NCBI RefSeq assembly: GCF_036417845.1
Contig: NC_089979.1
Span: 53,978,262 to 54,042,261 of the forward strand
Source of the DNA: Apteryx mantelli
Lineage: Eukaryota > Chordata > Aves > Apterygiformes > Apterygidae
Direction: 5' to 3'
Length of the DNA stretch: 64,000 bases
A program made the translations under genes and the position numbers. Each line of letters opens with the position of its first letter. Position 1 is the first letter of the stretch. Under the pieces are notes generated by a model. The model made no database searches, was not told where the DNA came from, and saw only the letters and a program-made list of their open reading frames with translations. Below, one piece after another: positions 13,193 through 24,560 of the stretch.

Positions 13193-13330
13193 TGCACGCG
13201 CACACACAACTTGTTTTCGGCAACGTGCCAGCCGTAGCTTTCCTAATGTTGGCACACGAGCGTTTGGCCGGCATCGCTCCCCCGGGAGAAGCTCAAGCAC
13301 AAGCTCCTGCCTCGGCCGGGGTGGCTGGGG
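12895..13330. promoter_or_regulatory. CpG island inside the presumed 3' UTR
   Basis: About 44 CpG sites are counted by eye in roughly 420 bp of about 65% GC, giving an observed/expected ratio near one. AT-rich DNA precedes it on the low-coordinate side. A CA microsatellite lies within it. It sits 1.6-2.0 kb beyond the DLGAP1 stop codon. Such an island could be the promoter of an antisense or neighbouring transcript, or a regulatory element. No exon start could be recognised on either strand, so the role is open. Confidence 0.5.
13161..13207. repeat. (CA)n microsatellite
   Basis: Uninterrupted CA units occupy 13161-13189, followed by a degenerate CG-containing extension to 13207. In the DLGAP1 sense RNA this would be a GU repeat, if the region is transcribed. 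Confidence 0.95.
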
Positions 13331-13953
13331 GCACAGACCCCCCCCAGGGGATGACCTCTCACAAGCCTTTCCAGCCCCGTCGGCTGTGATTTACTGCCAG
13401 GATTAACGAGCTACTTGGGATGCATATTTTTGATGGCTGCAAAGCAATGGCAGAAGCCAGGGTAGGAAGGCTTGTTGTGAAAAAAAGCTAAGTTCGTGCT
13501 GATCCCGTAACTTGTGAAAAATACTTTTTTGTTCTTGTTCGGATGGGTATTTTGTATTACCAGGAGGAGACTGAAATAGAAACTTACCCCTAGATATGGC
13601 CCATTTGGTGATAAGTGGTCTGAACTGTAGCATACAACCGGCTGTGTATAGGGCAAAGCAGGCCTTGCCTGAAAAAGCATCACAGGTCCCATTTACAGAA
13701 TTTTGGTTACAGGTGTTTGTGTGTGGCGGTGTGCACGTGTGAAATTGGATAGTCCCACCAAGATTAAGACATCAACAAAACCAAGCTTTTTTTCTTTTTT
13801 CTTTTTTTTTAACCAATATAATCCATACAATACAATACAAGAGGAATTGACAATACAGTACAATTTTAAAAATTCTTAATACTTGGACAAGAAAATCCTT
13901 CTTTTACATTATCTTCAACTGTCATTGCTTCTTATCTCCTTCCTTTTTGCTCT

Positions 13954-13959
13954 TTTATT
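13954..13959 (-). terminator. Alternative polyadenylation signal AATAAA (proximal)
   Basis: A second canonical AATAAA on the minus strand, 936-941 nt after the stop codon. Using it would give a 3' UTR of about 0.95 kb that avoids the CpG island. The downstream sequence is only weakly GT-rich. Another AATAAA lies at 14562-14557, next to the dinucleotide repeat. Choice among them cannot be made from sequence. Confidence 0.25.
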
Positions 13960-14166
13960 GCCTTTCAAAATAGATTATTTCCCTGGAAGATCGAATTTAC
14001 AATCTTCTGCTGATTGAAATGTTTAAGTAGTGATTGATGAAATAAAAATGAGGCAGTTTGTGCAGCTGTGAGTGTGCAGGTATCTTTCCACAGGATCTTT
14101 TCTATCCCTTGCCATCTCACCTGCGGGATATACTTCCTCTTTTTCACCACAAGACCTGTGTTTCTA

Positions 14167-14199
14167 CCCTCCCCCCCAACTCCCACCCCAAACCCTCCC
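14167..14199 (-). promoter_or_regulatory. G-quadruplex motif on the 3' UTR sense strand
   Basis: Read on the minus strand, six runs of three or more G (3, 3, 4, 3, 7, 3) are separated by loops of A, TTT, T, AGTT and A. This exceeds the usual four-tract rule for a G-quadruplex. It starts about 700 nt after the DLGAP1 stop, so the mRNA itself would carry it. Folding is a prediction from the tract pattern. Confidence 0.6.
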
Positions 14200-14476
14200 T
14201 TTGTGACTCCTTAAATTCAGGTGAGAAGGTGTGATTCAGAGGTGTAGAATAAAGTGCGCCATCTGCTTTAAAAAAAACAGTAATAAAAAGAAGGGAATCC
14301 AAGTCATAGCTCCTTTCATCTTTTATGAGGAAGACGGCAGAGTCCAAAAGGATCACCCTGCATGACTGAAATTTCCAAAATCCCCTACGGTTTGATATTG
14401 CTGTACACTAGGTAACAGACTAGCTTTAGATCAACTAAAGACCATGAATAAGTTAAATGGAGCATCTACTGTACAG

Positions 14477-14536
14477 GTGTGTTTGTGTGTGTGTGTGTGT
14501 GTATGTGTGTGTGTGCGTGTGCGCGCGTGTGGGTGT
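14477..14536. repeat. (TG)n microsatellite, imperfect
   Basis: A TG dinucleotide run with TA and CG interruptions. On the DLGAP1 sense strand it is a CA repeat about 360-420 nt after the stop codon. CA repeats in RNA are known ligands of hnRNP L. Confidence 0.9.
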
Positions 14537-14754
14537 ATGGAAGTCGGAGAGCCGTGTTTATTTGTTTCAAACAAAAAGGATCGTACTCTTACATGAGGCA
14601 AAGTGGCAGCATCAGTACATGTGACAAAGCATCATGATGACATGGGCAAACCTTTAGGAAGCAAGGGTTAGTAGAGGACATCTCTTGGAGGGTCGACAAC
14701 TACACCACAGAAGTGGAATTTACGGGGTCATCAGGACCGTGTACAGGGAGTGGG

Positions 14755-14798
14755 AAGGGGGGGGAGAGAGGGAGAGGGAGCGCGAGAGAGGGAGGAAG
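14755..14798. repeat. Purine-rich (GA)n tract
   Basis: G and GA units rich in GGGAGAGAG-type repeats. On the DLGAP1 sense strand it is a CT-rich pyrimidine tract about 100-140 nt after the stop codon. Confidence 0.85.
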
Positions 14799-14894
14799 TA
14801 CAAATACTTAATGGTGACCTTGAGCAGGAACCTAGAGGGGCAGATTATACATGAGACTTGTCTTGCCAGTGAGAGTCCTCCTGGGTGGATCCCT

Positions 14895-15104
14895 TCATAG
14901 CCTGGTCTGGGCTTCGGGGATGTATATCTCAATGCTTTCGGCGCTCTCGGTAGCCGAGTTCTGCCGGACGGATGCAGCTCGTTTGGCAGCCATCAGCCGT
15001 TTCCGGGCTTCTTGACGCTGTGAGCTTTCCAGAGAGCGTTCTCGTATGAGTGGCACCTGACCTTTCGATGGCTTCTTTGGCACTGGAGGAGGGACCCTTC
15101 TCTC
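14895..15104 (-). CDS. DLGAP1: DLGAP1 terminal coding exon (C-terminus and stop)
   Basis: This exon encodes the last 69 residues of DLGAP1, from ERRVPPPVPKKP to IYIPEAQTRL and a TGA stop. The final QTRL is a class I PDZ ligand (Thr at -2, Leu at 0), the known contact for the Shank PDZ domain. Near the start, PPVPKK fits the PxxPx[R/K] SH3-ligand pattern. A long basic, Gln/Arg/Ala-rich middle (RQEARKRLMAAKRAAS) is probably helical. The exon follows the acceptor TTTGATCAG in phase 0; the upstream intron frame is open only briefly, so the start rests on the acceptor and on matching the family sequence. The tail ATESAESIEIYIPEAQTRL matches DLGAP1 as I remember it. Confidence 0.96.
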   Translation of the reverse strand, partial: ERRVPPPVPKKPSKGQVPLIRERSLESSQRQEARKRLMAAKRAASVRQNSATESAESIEIYIPEAQTRL

Positions 15105-18042
15105 CTGATCAAAGCAGAAGGTTAATGACATTATACAGCTTCTCAGGGAAAGGTGGGAAAAACTAGGATATGTCAGTAGTTAGAACACACATTTTACCTA
15201 CGGTTTGTTACTTCTTATCTGCCTTTTTGTCTTCAGGGAACTGGCATTCAAGGGTTCATAAAAATAGTGTAAGGTTAAAGGAAGGGGTAGTATCGATAGC
15301 CGCGCTAGTTCTCCGCGGGGACGGTGCGTATGAAACGCCTGGCGCTGACAGGGCCAAAGCTCCCACAGCTAACCACTTAGTGCGGTTCCCTTTGGGGAAT
15401 CCGGACGTCTCCTCCTGGTGCCAGCGACTAGAAAGGAGAGCATCTTAGACACAGCCTGGTACCACTCCTGCGCTTGCAGGCGTCTATGGAACAAATCTCG
15501 CTCTTGCCATAGCCAACCTAAAAAACCCTGGCTCCTAGACGCCCCTTAAGCCTCGTGACCATGCTCAGCTTACTGCAGCAGTCACCTGCCGTGACAGAAC
15601 TGAAATACACACATTGCCTTGTCCCTGAAAAACAATACATACATAACACTAGATGGTCTTACGACACTGAGATATCATGGATTTCATATTCCCAAATGCA
15701 GATGTGAACTAGCTGCCTGGAGTTGCTGCGTCAGGAGAAAAAAATACATATATTTATGTATTTTTGTAGTGGCTGACTTGGTAACTGCTCAAAGGTTGCA
15801 CGCTTTGGGATCTCACTGTGTAAGCTCATAAACTCTAGCCTTGTGGCAAATAGGCTTGGCAAACTACAATCAGCTATAAATTGAGAACCCGTTAGGAAAA
15901 AATTTAAAAACCATTCAGAGAACATGCATTAATCATCACTTTGGCAGCTCCAGACACACGATCAACAAGGATATATCCTGGTGTATGCATATTAAAAAAA
16001 AAAAAAAAAAAACAGAGAAGGATCTCTCCCGAAAAGAAAAGTGTATTCAGGTCTGAATTTCAGGCAGCCACAAAGACTTTGTCAAGTTAATTAGATTGTC
16101 TTTTAAGTTACATCCCCTTCCAACTGTGAACATGGTTTCTGAGCGAAGGGATTTTATCACACTACAAAGGTCCCATTCTACCCTCTCGTTTGCTTTCACG
16201 CTGGTCACAACAGCTTCCATTGCTCAAAATATAAAGGTGCTTAGTTACACTTATTCATACTTTGCTTTTTCTCTCCATCCAAGGAATAATCTATGCTGTT
16301 TAAAGAGGGACCCAATGGGAAAGGCCAAAGGCAACTGCAAATATCAATTCCACAGAAAGTTTTTCTTCCTTTTTTTTGCTTTTAAGAAAGGAGATGATCC
16401 GTTCCATTTAAAATCATAGACAAATGTTCATTGAATGAGGAACAAAGTCAATGTAATTTTTTAAAATGAATAATCTTTACCTTCCTACTGTAGGTCATAT
16501 ATGACCCTTTCTTCAGTACTACTTAACTTCCTTTAATGCATTATAGTCTTCTTTTTGTTGGAAACTCTTTGAAAAGTTTTTCAGAAGCAAACAAAAGGCA
16601 CTTTTTTTTAGGAAAGCTCTCATTTCTTGGTGCTAGAATTAAAAACACTTGGCCTGCCCGTTTTACTTTATAAGGTAATGAAAGATCATATACCAGCATT
16701 TCTGTGCATGCATGTTTGAAGTTTTTAACTTCCTTTTCTGACAGATACTGAAAAAAAAAGAAGAGAAGAAAATGACTTGCCTTCAGTATCTTGTGCTAGG
16801 AAAACACATTCCCATTCACTCCCCTATCAAACACTAGGTGTGCACAAGTGGTGTGAACATGGCATTCCTAATTCGGGAATGAGCACTTAGTCTTGATCGG
16901 AGGAGAAAGAGTGCTACCAGCATTGCCTTTGCAAACTTCCTGCTGCAAGATTAACGGGGTTTGATATTATTATTGTTATTTGTCCAAAGGAAAACACCAC
17001 TTTGGTCATCAGCAACAAGCTGAATCCCAGCTGACCAGAAGTTTGGGCAGCCCAGACTCCTGTCTGAGCTGCAGTGTCTGTAAATCATATTCCACCACCT
17101 TCTGGTGTCCCTACCCATTTGCTATATTCATTGGTATCAGACGCGTCACAGGGAGACTAACGGAAACTCAGCCACCAAATTAAATGCTTATAGGAGTGCG
17201 GCAAGGCATTTGACCTTTGGTTCCTCTAGGAGCAGGTCTGTCTTCTAAGTATTTTCTGAAACATTTGTGTACTTTGGCTCACGCAGGTGCTGTTTGTCTT
17301 GATGTGGATAGTGAGGAGGAAAATAAGGCAATGGTGCCAAATGAGAATGAAAAGTGAAATGTGGCTCACACTTGGAGATGTGGTAGTTTCTAATGGTGAC
17401 GGGAGAAGGCTACATTTAAAAAAAAAGACCAAAGCTCCATATGATTTTTCTGCTACCTTGGGTAAACAACGCTACCAGCAAATAAACCTGTTTATGAAAT
17501 CATCCATTAAAAAAAAACAAATAAACAAAAACCAACCAAACAAACAGAAAGAGATGTAGAAATTGTCTCATGTAACATTTTGGAAGGCATATTTTTGATA
17601 TTGCTCTGTTGATAATCTGGTTACCAAAGTCAGCGATGATTCCAGTACTTCCCTATTTTTTTCAGTAACACAACCTAGAACTCTTGCTATATGCAATAAT
17701 ATGAACCGTAAATGTGATTTATTTAATTTTAAGAATCAATATATAAGGCAGTTCCTTCCAACGATTGATCATCTAATATGATTAAATGTAAAGCTTAACA
17801 AAGAACCACATTCCCAGTATCTGATTCACAAAGACAGATTTGGTTTAAAAATATGCCTGAAACATATTACAGATAATATCCCAGATGATTATTATGTAAA
17901 CATTGTTATTACAATGAAATTAATTTGATATGAGCTTCATTTCACATTTTTAACGTCAGCGCTGTAACACAGAGGCCTATTTAATTTGTCCAGTATTTGT
18001 GCAGGGTTTTAAATGAAGCATACAAAATCTACAATGTTCTAC
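15105..18042 (-). other. Intron between the last two DLGAP1 exons
   Basis: A 2.9-kb intron with donor GTAGAA (weak, no G at +5) and acceptor GATCAG. It contains a 19-base A tract at 15994-16012 and otherwise unremarkable AT-rich sequence. No gene or recognisable transposon was seen on either strand. Confidence 0.85.
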
Positions 18043-18195
18043 CTTCTTGTCATGAGGATCCATCTGTTTCCAATTATTGGCCTTTAACTGATGAAGTTCA
18101 TCAAATTTCATACTAATATTTTCTATGGACAACTGCAGCATATCCCAAAACCCTGCTAAATCCTGGGAGGTCGGCCGTGGATGTGCATTAGGATT
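18043..18195 (-). CDS. DLGAP1: DLGAP1 coding exon (GKAP homology region)
   Basis: Exactly 51 codons, from NPNAHPRPTSQDLAGFWD to NNWKQMDPHDKK. The exon begins after a strong polypyrimidine acceptor ending TTGTACAG and ends at AAG before GTAGAA. This block belongs to the conserved C-terminal GKAP homology region, whose known structure in this family is a helical bundle. The helical part here runs through FWDMLQLSIENISMKFDELH and then LKANNW. Both flanking introns are phase 0, so skipping would remove 51 residues without a frameshift. The family usually has Leu where this copy has His in DPHDKK, a conservative spot outside the helices. Confidence 0.96.
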
Positions 18196-21138
18196 CTGTA
18201 CAACAGAAGGAAAAAAAACAACAGTTTGGCTTTAGTACCTCTTAATGTAAAGCATTTGTGCAAATGGTTAGGAATCTTGCTAGCAAAGCAGTTTCAGCAG
18301 ATCCAAATGATCAGCGAGACACAGAGAGGAAATTCAGAGAAACAAAGGCGAGCACTACTTACTCGCTGGGTTTTTGCAAGGAGCCTGGCTCTGTTTCGAG
18401 CAGCTGTGCCCCCGCAAGCCCCAGCTCCCCGATGGCAGCAGCCACCCGTGGAGGACCTCGGGGAAAGGGCGTTTGCAGGTCCCCTGTAACAGGATCTGCC
18501 TAAGCCTGTTCCCCGGCACAGCCAGGGGTTTCACGGGTGAGATCCTGACCACGCTGAAATGAATTGCTGGCCTCCCCCTCGCTTTAATGAGGCAGGATTC
18601 CCTGCTATATTTATGCTTGTAGAAAGACTGGAACCTGTGCAAATGTACATTTGCTGCAAGCAGTGACATACTGATGCATGAATGCTTTTTTCCACACTCT
18701 GAAACTCTAAGGGCTAATACAGCACTTCAAGTAAAAATGTCTGTTACACACCTCAGGCCAATTTCTTTATGTTTATTGGCAAGAATAATCTTTGCAGAGT
18801 GAAAAGCTCTGACGAGAACACGCAGAAACACAGTAATCCCACTTTTACAGGCACGTTTTGGGGAAGAGTGGCATGCTGAGCACAGTGCCTGAGCCCCATC
18901 CTGACAGAGGTACCACAGTCAGGGTGCCTTCGTCCCTACTCTGTGTATCATCTCAGCTGCGCTATGTTGGACGTGCCACGCAGGTGTTTTGCATGCGTGC
19001 GGCTCATCTTCTGCAGGCTTGCCCTGCATGTGCAGGCTGAGGGCACCGGGAGCTGAATGCGATGACACTAGGACACGTGTGGGGTAGTGCTGCTCTGTGC
19101 GCACAAACTCAGGCCAGCTCATCACCCTCCCAGCACCGGCTCAGAAGAGTACCAAGGCCATTAGTGTCTTTAACACAACATGGGCCAGTGGCTGGTGACT
19201 GGAGAGGTCCTGTTCAGTCTTGTGTTCCTCCACTGCAGTCAAGCTCTGAAAACTTTATGTATGCAATGGACATACACAAAATGCTCTTCTGGCAAAGTTT
19301 GTATGAGAGAAAGCTTTCTGCAGGATGTGTATTTTTAAGCTGGTTTCCGATTGAAGCTTTTCAAATAAAATGAGATGTTGCATACATTTATTCAGAGCCT
19401 GCTTTTTTTGTAAATGCTGAGCATCCACAACGCCAGTCTAAGTCAGCAAGGTTTCATGGGTGCTTTGGCCTCATAGGACTACACTGATATATTGTTATTA
19501 ATAAAGAATAAATAAATTATTATGAAACCCCTGCAAGTTGTTTTATATGGCTCAGTTTTACATTGTGTTTAAGTAAGTTTCTCCCCTCACTAGAAACAAT
19601 AAAACTCAAAAGAGCTGGTTCTTTGCTTTAAGAAATTTCTCTCTGTGCTTTCCACAGCAACACTGAGAGTTGATTTTGATAGGATGATTATACCACCAGA
19701 GCAGCAACTATAGAAAACAGTAAAGTATGTATTTTTAAATTCATAAGGAGAACAGAGAGTATACCTGACATCCCTAGATCTCTAGTACCTGAGGCTAGCA
19801 GGTTGCCCAGTTATAGGCTTTTATTTACAAAACATATGCAACCAGAATGCTTTTTCAGTTTTTATATTAAGAACTGAAAGGGCTTATTCACAGATCTGAT
19901 TTCTGCTGCATCTGCCCATTCAGGCAGATTTCAGTTTAGGGCTTGATTTTCAGAAATGCATTAACTGGAGTGGAAGACAGTCATCCCACCGGGGCAGGAC
20001 TGAGACTCCAGCTTCTAAGAATGAGGCCTCCGACTCATTAAAGTGTTGGGCTTTCGCAGTTACAGTTATGTCCTAGCCCTTACCCAGATTCCACTCAACG
20101 GAGTGGAGAGATTATTAAAGTTTTCACTGAGAACTGGATCAGATGCTGAAAGCTGATGTCATGCAAATGTCCCATTGCATCAGCTTGGTATAACTGAAAA
20201 AGTCTTTTTCTAAGACTGAAATTCTAAATTGGTGCAAGCATAGCAGTAATCCAATGCCAGCCTCCTTGGTCTTGTTAAGAAGCCAAGTTAGCAGCACTGT
20301 GGTGAGTTGCACAGGGTTTGCCCTTCCTTCCCGAGTCTGTGATGATGGAGCATAATGCTCTCTGCTTTTGGGGCTTCGTGGAATGTTTGCCAAAACTGAG
20401 AATTGAGTGTATTGTATTTACTTTGCAAGGTTGGGTTGTTAATTAAAAACTTAGCTTGAAAGTTTTTGTACATGCTGGCATTTTAGATAACACTTTTTAT
20501 TCTATTACTGTTAATCTATTACTACTAACAGTATAATAATAACAACAAATAATAATAATAATCACATATATCAACTACATACAATAATAATGATCATAAC
20601 ACATTGGCTTTTTGCCCCTTTGCCCTTTTACAACTCTGGAAAATTACTTTTGTCTCTTGCACTGTTGTGGTTTTGGAACATGAGGCACCAAAATTAAGTG
20701 TTTGATTTTCTGGTATTTCCGTCTCACTGTGTATAGGCATCATTGGGATTACATGGGAAAGCCCCACTCATGAGACTTCTAGTCCCCCCTGGAAGACCCC
20801 AAGAAGGCACCCGAACATCTCTGTGCCCATGTGAACTGAACTCAGAGGCCAAGGGCCAAATCCTTGCTCCTCTGAAGTCAGTAGCAGAACTTTAGTCATA
20901 TTTCACCCAAAGTTTTTCTCCTTTCCTTATTTTAAGGATCTCATGCTATTTGGACACTCATGCTAACTCCATCAAGTTTGACAGAGTTACTCCCAAATTC
21001 ATATCAAGATTTTTACCAGACAAAGTTGCAGACCCTGTTAGTCAGAAAAGCTTTGTCTCGTTTAGGTATGGTTATTCATGGGGCAGTTCCTTAGTTAGTA
21101 AAAGGTACACAACCGTATCTATCAGAAACGTTACCTAC
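18196..21138 (-). other. DLGAP1 intron
   Basis: A 2.9-kb intron, donor GTAGGT and acceptor TACAG. It holds an ATT/AAT-rich stretch at about 20520-20600 and a short relic of the GAAGTCAATGG-type repeat near 20860-20900. No exon or RNA gene was recognised. Confidence 0.85.
20855..20905. repeat. Relic of a GAAGTCAATGG-type interspersed repeat
   Basis: The run GGGCCAAATCCTTGCTCC followed by TCTGAAGTCAGTAGCAG resembles the palindromic amniote repeat whose core is CCATTGAAGTCAATGG. Divergence is high and the family name is uncertain. Confidence 0.4.
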
Positions 21139-21230
21139 CAGGTTTTCTTCACAAAGTTCTCTGAACTGGTAAAATTTCTGGGCCATTAGAAGCTGGGCAC
21201 TGCCCACTGCAGTTCGAATTTTCCCTAGGA
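21139..21230 (-). CDS. DLGAP1: DLGAP1 coding exon (GKAP homology region)
   Basis: A 92-nt exon that completes an Ile codon (A|TC) and then encodes 30 residues from LGKIRTAVGSAQLLMAQKF to REQLCEEN-type sequence, here FRELCEENL. It starts after the strong acceptor TTTTCTTTCAG (phase 1) and ends at CTG before GTAGGT (phase 0). The sequence is amphipathic and predicted helical, and forms part of the conserved C-terminal GKAP homology bundle together with the exons on either side. Identity with mammalian DLGAP1 appears complete over this block. Because 92 is not a multiple of three, skipping this exon would break the frame. Confidence 0.96.
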
Positions 21231-22194
21231 CTGAAAGAAAAAGAAACATAAGTCACGATGCTTTCTTTGCTACAGGCAACTAAAAGCCTATAAACTGAGG
21301 GGAGAAAGTTGTACAGTAGTCAGCCCCGGCTTTCTGAAGGAATAGTATCTCTGAGTCATGAACTGGAGAGCAGCTGATAAATCTGAGGCCAGATCTGCAC
21401 TAGGGAAAGGTATGCTGCAAGTGCTCTCAGGGCAGCTGGCACTGGCAAAAACAGTATTGTGTTGTTACAGCTTCCTCTCATTCCCCCAGCGAAACAAGCC
21501 CCAACTAGCAAAGAACACTTTTGTGACAGTACAAACGGGATTAATCAAAGGCTTTTGCAACCCGCAGAGAAAGCTCACAAGAAATTACAACCCTAATCAA
21601 CACAGTGACACAGGCTAAAACTTTGAAACCCAGCTTCCTGCGCAATAACACACAGCTTCCAAAACCTGTGACATTGCATACACCATTTGGAAAATGCTGC
21701 CTCTGCCAGCGTTGCTGCCTTTTCACTTAGAGATGCGGCGCCTTATTCTAGGGTTTAGCTGTGTATTGCTTGATTTGAGCCCCGGAGAGGGGCTGGTGAT
21801 TTTAATGCTCATGGATGAATCTCACTCTGACCCTCGGGGTTTTTGCCATCAGCACAATCTGAAGCAGCTTCTGCCTTCGAATGTAGATGCCTGTGTGTAC
21901 TTCAGACAGCGAAAACACCCTGGCCTCTCTCCTGTCTACCTGCAGGGAGGTATCAACTGGTCCTGCTCCAGCTCCTGCACTTTCTGGTGATTCCTCTGTA
22001 CACAGAGCTGGTTATTACTGTCTCTTTGGACTGAGCACTATGAAGAACTGCAGCGAACCAGAAGATTTAGCCCATAGTATATATGTTTCCATGAAAAACA
22101 TGAACATCAACCACTGTGTTACAGTTTTCACTCTAATTTCCATTAATAGATATTTGCATTACTCGTTGTCCCAGGCCTCATATAAACACAGCAG

Positions 22195-22330
22195 CTCTTC
22201 CTCCCTGACGAATTTACAATCTGGATATGTGAGAGAGGTGACAGAAGGACAAGGAAGACAGAGATAGAGTGACTCACTCAAGGTGAGCCAATGAATTGCT
22301 GGCAGAACCTAGAAGAAAGGCTAGTTTGAA
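22195..22330 (+). mobile_element. MIR-like SINE relic
   Basis: The stretch AGTGACTCACTCAAGGTGAG, followed by GGCAGAACCTAG, resembles the MIR core AGTGACTTGCCCAAGGTCAC...GGCAGAGCTGGG. The match is recalled rather than searched, and the copy is heavily diverged. Confidence 0.4.
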
Positions 22331-24469
22331 GATGCTTGTGTCCTTGGACCCTCCATTGAACCAGGTTGCTTCTTGTATAAAACCTAACACGAGGTTGGCA
22401 GAGCTCCACCGGGAAAACACTGCTAAGTATTTTGACTTACAAAACAAAAAAAGGCTAAAGATGACCTTGATACAGCCCTTCCCACAATGTTTTTAGGGTC
22501 TCACAGTCCTGTGACTGAGCACAGCCCATATTTGCAGTTTGCTACCAGAACGCTATCATGCAAGGTTTGGTAAAAGAAAGGCCTTTCCAAGGTATTCGCT
22601 TGCATATTCACACCCTAAGTAAGTAAACTGGCACAATCATTACAAACTGAAAACCAGATACACAGAAGCATGCAATCTATGTTTCACTCTTTAAAAGCAA
22701 ATATGGCTATTAAGGCTGGTGGAGGAAAAGTGGGATGTGGAGTTTGTTTATACCTTAGACATAAAAAGGAAAAAAAAAAAAGGAGGGGAAGAGAGAGTCT
22801 TTTCAAATTCTTTCAGGAACTATAGGAAAGAGCTCTGTGAACACACACAGAGCCCTGACTTTCATTTTGTTCCCAGAACTCAGCTCAGCACTGCCAGGAA
22901 ATAGCCATGAACTGGAAGATTCACTGAGCAGAATATTTTCAGCATATTGCGCAGGGAGTTTTGCACACAACTCTCATTATTGTTAGCAAGGCTTGCGTGT
23001 CTAATCCTATGTGCACAGTGCTGAAAATGGACCCCTTGGTGTGTCTAGTCATTTATGCAACCCAATATGCAAACCGCTCAACTGAAAGGACTCTTCAATA
23101 GTAGGAGGAGCCACTCCGCGAGCTTTCATGTGGTTCCCATTGTTGTGAAAACTCTTCCCACTGCGTATATTTGGGAACAGCTGCCTCATCTGGAGCGAGG
23201 CCATTCTGACGCTTCCCAAGACTTGCGAAAGGGAGAAAAACGGTCTCTCAACTTCTCAGGGTAAAAAAAAAAAGAAAAGAAAAAGAAAGAAACAGGCAGA
23301 CTCTTCCTGGAAACCTGCTCTGACCAAGTGGAAATCACATCCCGAGCATGAGCAAATTTAAGTACACCTTGTTGGCGACAGGTGGGAATGCGCCCCTTTA
23401 TTTGAGGGAAGAAAAGCTTAATATTCAGAGATCTCAGCAGAGGGAAAAGGAAGTCCTTGTCCTTGGCTGCCTAGTGACTGGCTATTTGCCTAAACCCCCT
23501 CATCCCAGCTGACTGTGGGATGCATGCTGATGCTGTTCCCTATTGTTGCCGCTTCTGCTGTAGCCACGGCTGTATCTAGTCAAGTGTCACTGATTTCTTG
23601 CCCCTCAAAAGCAAGCAGTCTGTTAATGTGCAACCAGTCAACAACCAACTCTGTCACGGAAGTTAGGGGGGAAAAAAAAAAAGACAAAGCATGTGAAAGA
23701 CTGAAAGGAATCTCTCCAGAAGGCACAAAGCCTTATCAATAGCCCAAGTTCTGCTTCCAAATGCACGTTGCTTTCAGTGTTTCAAGGCAGACTGCCCACT
23801 TTTACTCAGTCAAATCCTCTAGTGCCACAGAAAAAGGCCCAGGCGTAGTAAAATAATAAAAAGTAAAAATAGATGGATATACGTGTCTCTTAGGAGAAAA
23901 TCTTGAGAGGTTTGAAGCCAAATATTGAGAAAATAAATGGAATTGAAAAGATAATTTGAAGTGCAGCAGAAAAGAATTGAAGAAACCTTGAACAGCAAGG
24001 GAGATGAGTACAGGACAAAAAAATATAAACATTCAAATTGATGCTTTCAGCTAATAGGATACAAACAAAATGTATAAAGCCAAACAACAACAAAAAATAT
24101 CAACCCATCAAGATGCAGTCATAGCGGATTTAAACACCTATATAAAGTTATTCATGTCTGCTTTCTATTCTGCGCAGGGTTATATAGCACACTCAGCACT
24201 GTCAGATCTGAAAGCCTTCCAGTAATGCATTAAGCAATGTTATTAACATCCATCATATGCTTTGCTGTCACCCCTTCCCCAGGGGGAGAAGTGTGTGCAG
24301 TGCGGTGTTTTGTTTTTACAGTTTGAGTTTTTCCCTTTCTTTTCTTTTCGTCCCCCCCCCTCTTTTTTTTGCTTTGACCTCTCTTTCATATGAATCCAGT
24401 TCTCTCCTATGACCACTTTTAATTAATAGACAGTTACGCCTGTTCTGGAAGAACTACTTTGTTATAGAT

Positions 24470-24560
24470 ATTTTGATACAACTCAGCTATTCTGGAATGC
24501 CTCCTCACTATGATTATTCTGGACTAGGGGGTCACAGAACATTATTCTGGGATAGACATG
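24470..24560. repeat. Cluster of TTATTCTGG motifs
   Basis: Three copies of a TATTCTGGAA / TTATTCTGGAC / TTATTCTGGGA motif lie within 80 bp. The same motif recurs at 53885. It may be a decayed DNA-transposon or satellite-like relic; the family is not recognised. Confidence 0.35.

Larger units (their letters stand above)
11155..14894 (-). other. DLGAP1: Probable DLGAP1 3' untranslated region
   Basis: This region starts directly after the TGA at 14897-14895 and is taken to run to the AATAAA at 11187-11182, giving a 3' UTR of about 3.7 kb. The end is supported by the canonical signal, a GT-rich stretch (TGTGGGTTTT on the minus strand near 11143-11152) just beyond the expected cleavage point, and a change of composition there. 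The distal 1.7 kb (about 11160-12850) is strongly AT-rich without open frames, as is common in long neuronal 3' UTRs. Against it, a CpG island at 12895-13330 interrupts the block, so the main transcript might end earlier with the distal block used only by a long isoform. Confidence 0.55.

Noticed and set aside
12933..13406. Plus-strand open frame of 157 codons through the CpG island and CA repeat
   Set aside because: It contains a His-Thr run from the microsatellite and no conserved sequence; GC-rich composition explains the open frame.
15994..16012. A19 tract as the tail of a processed pseudogene
   Set aside because: The preceding sequence shows no recognisable coding remnant or target-site duplication.
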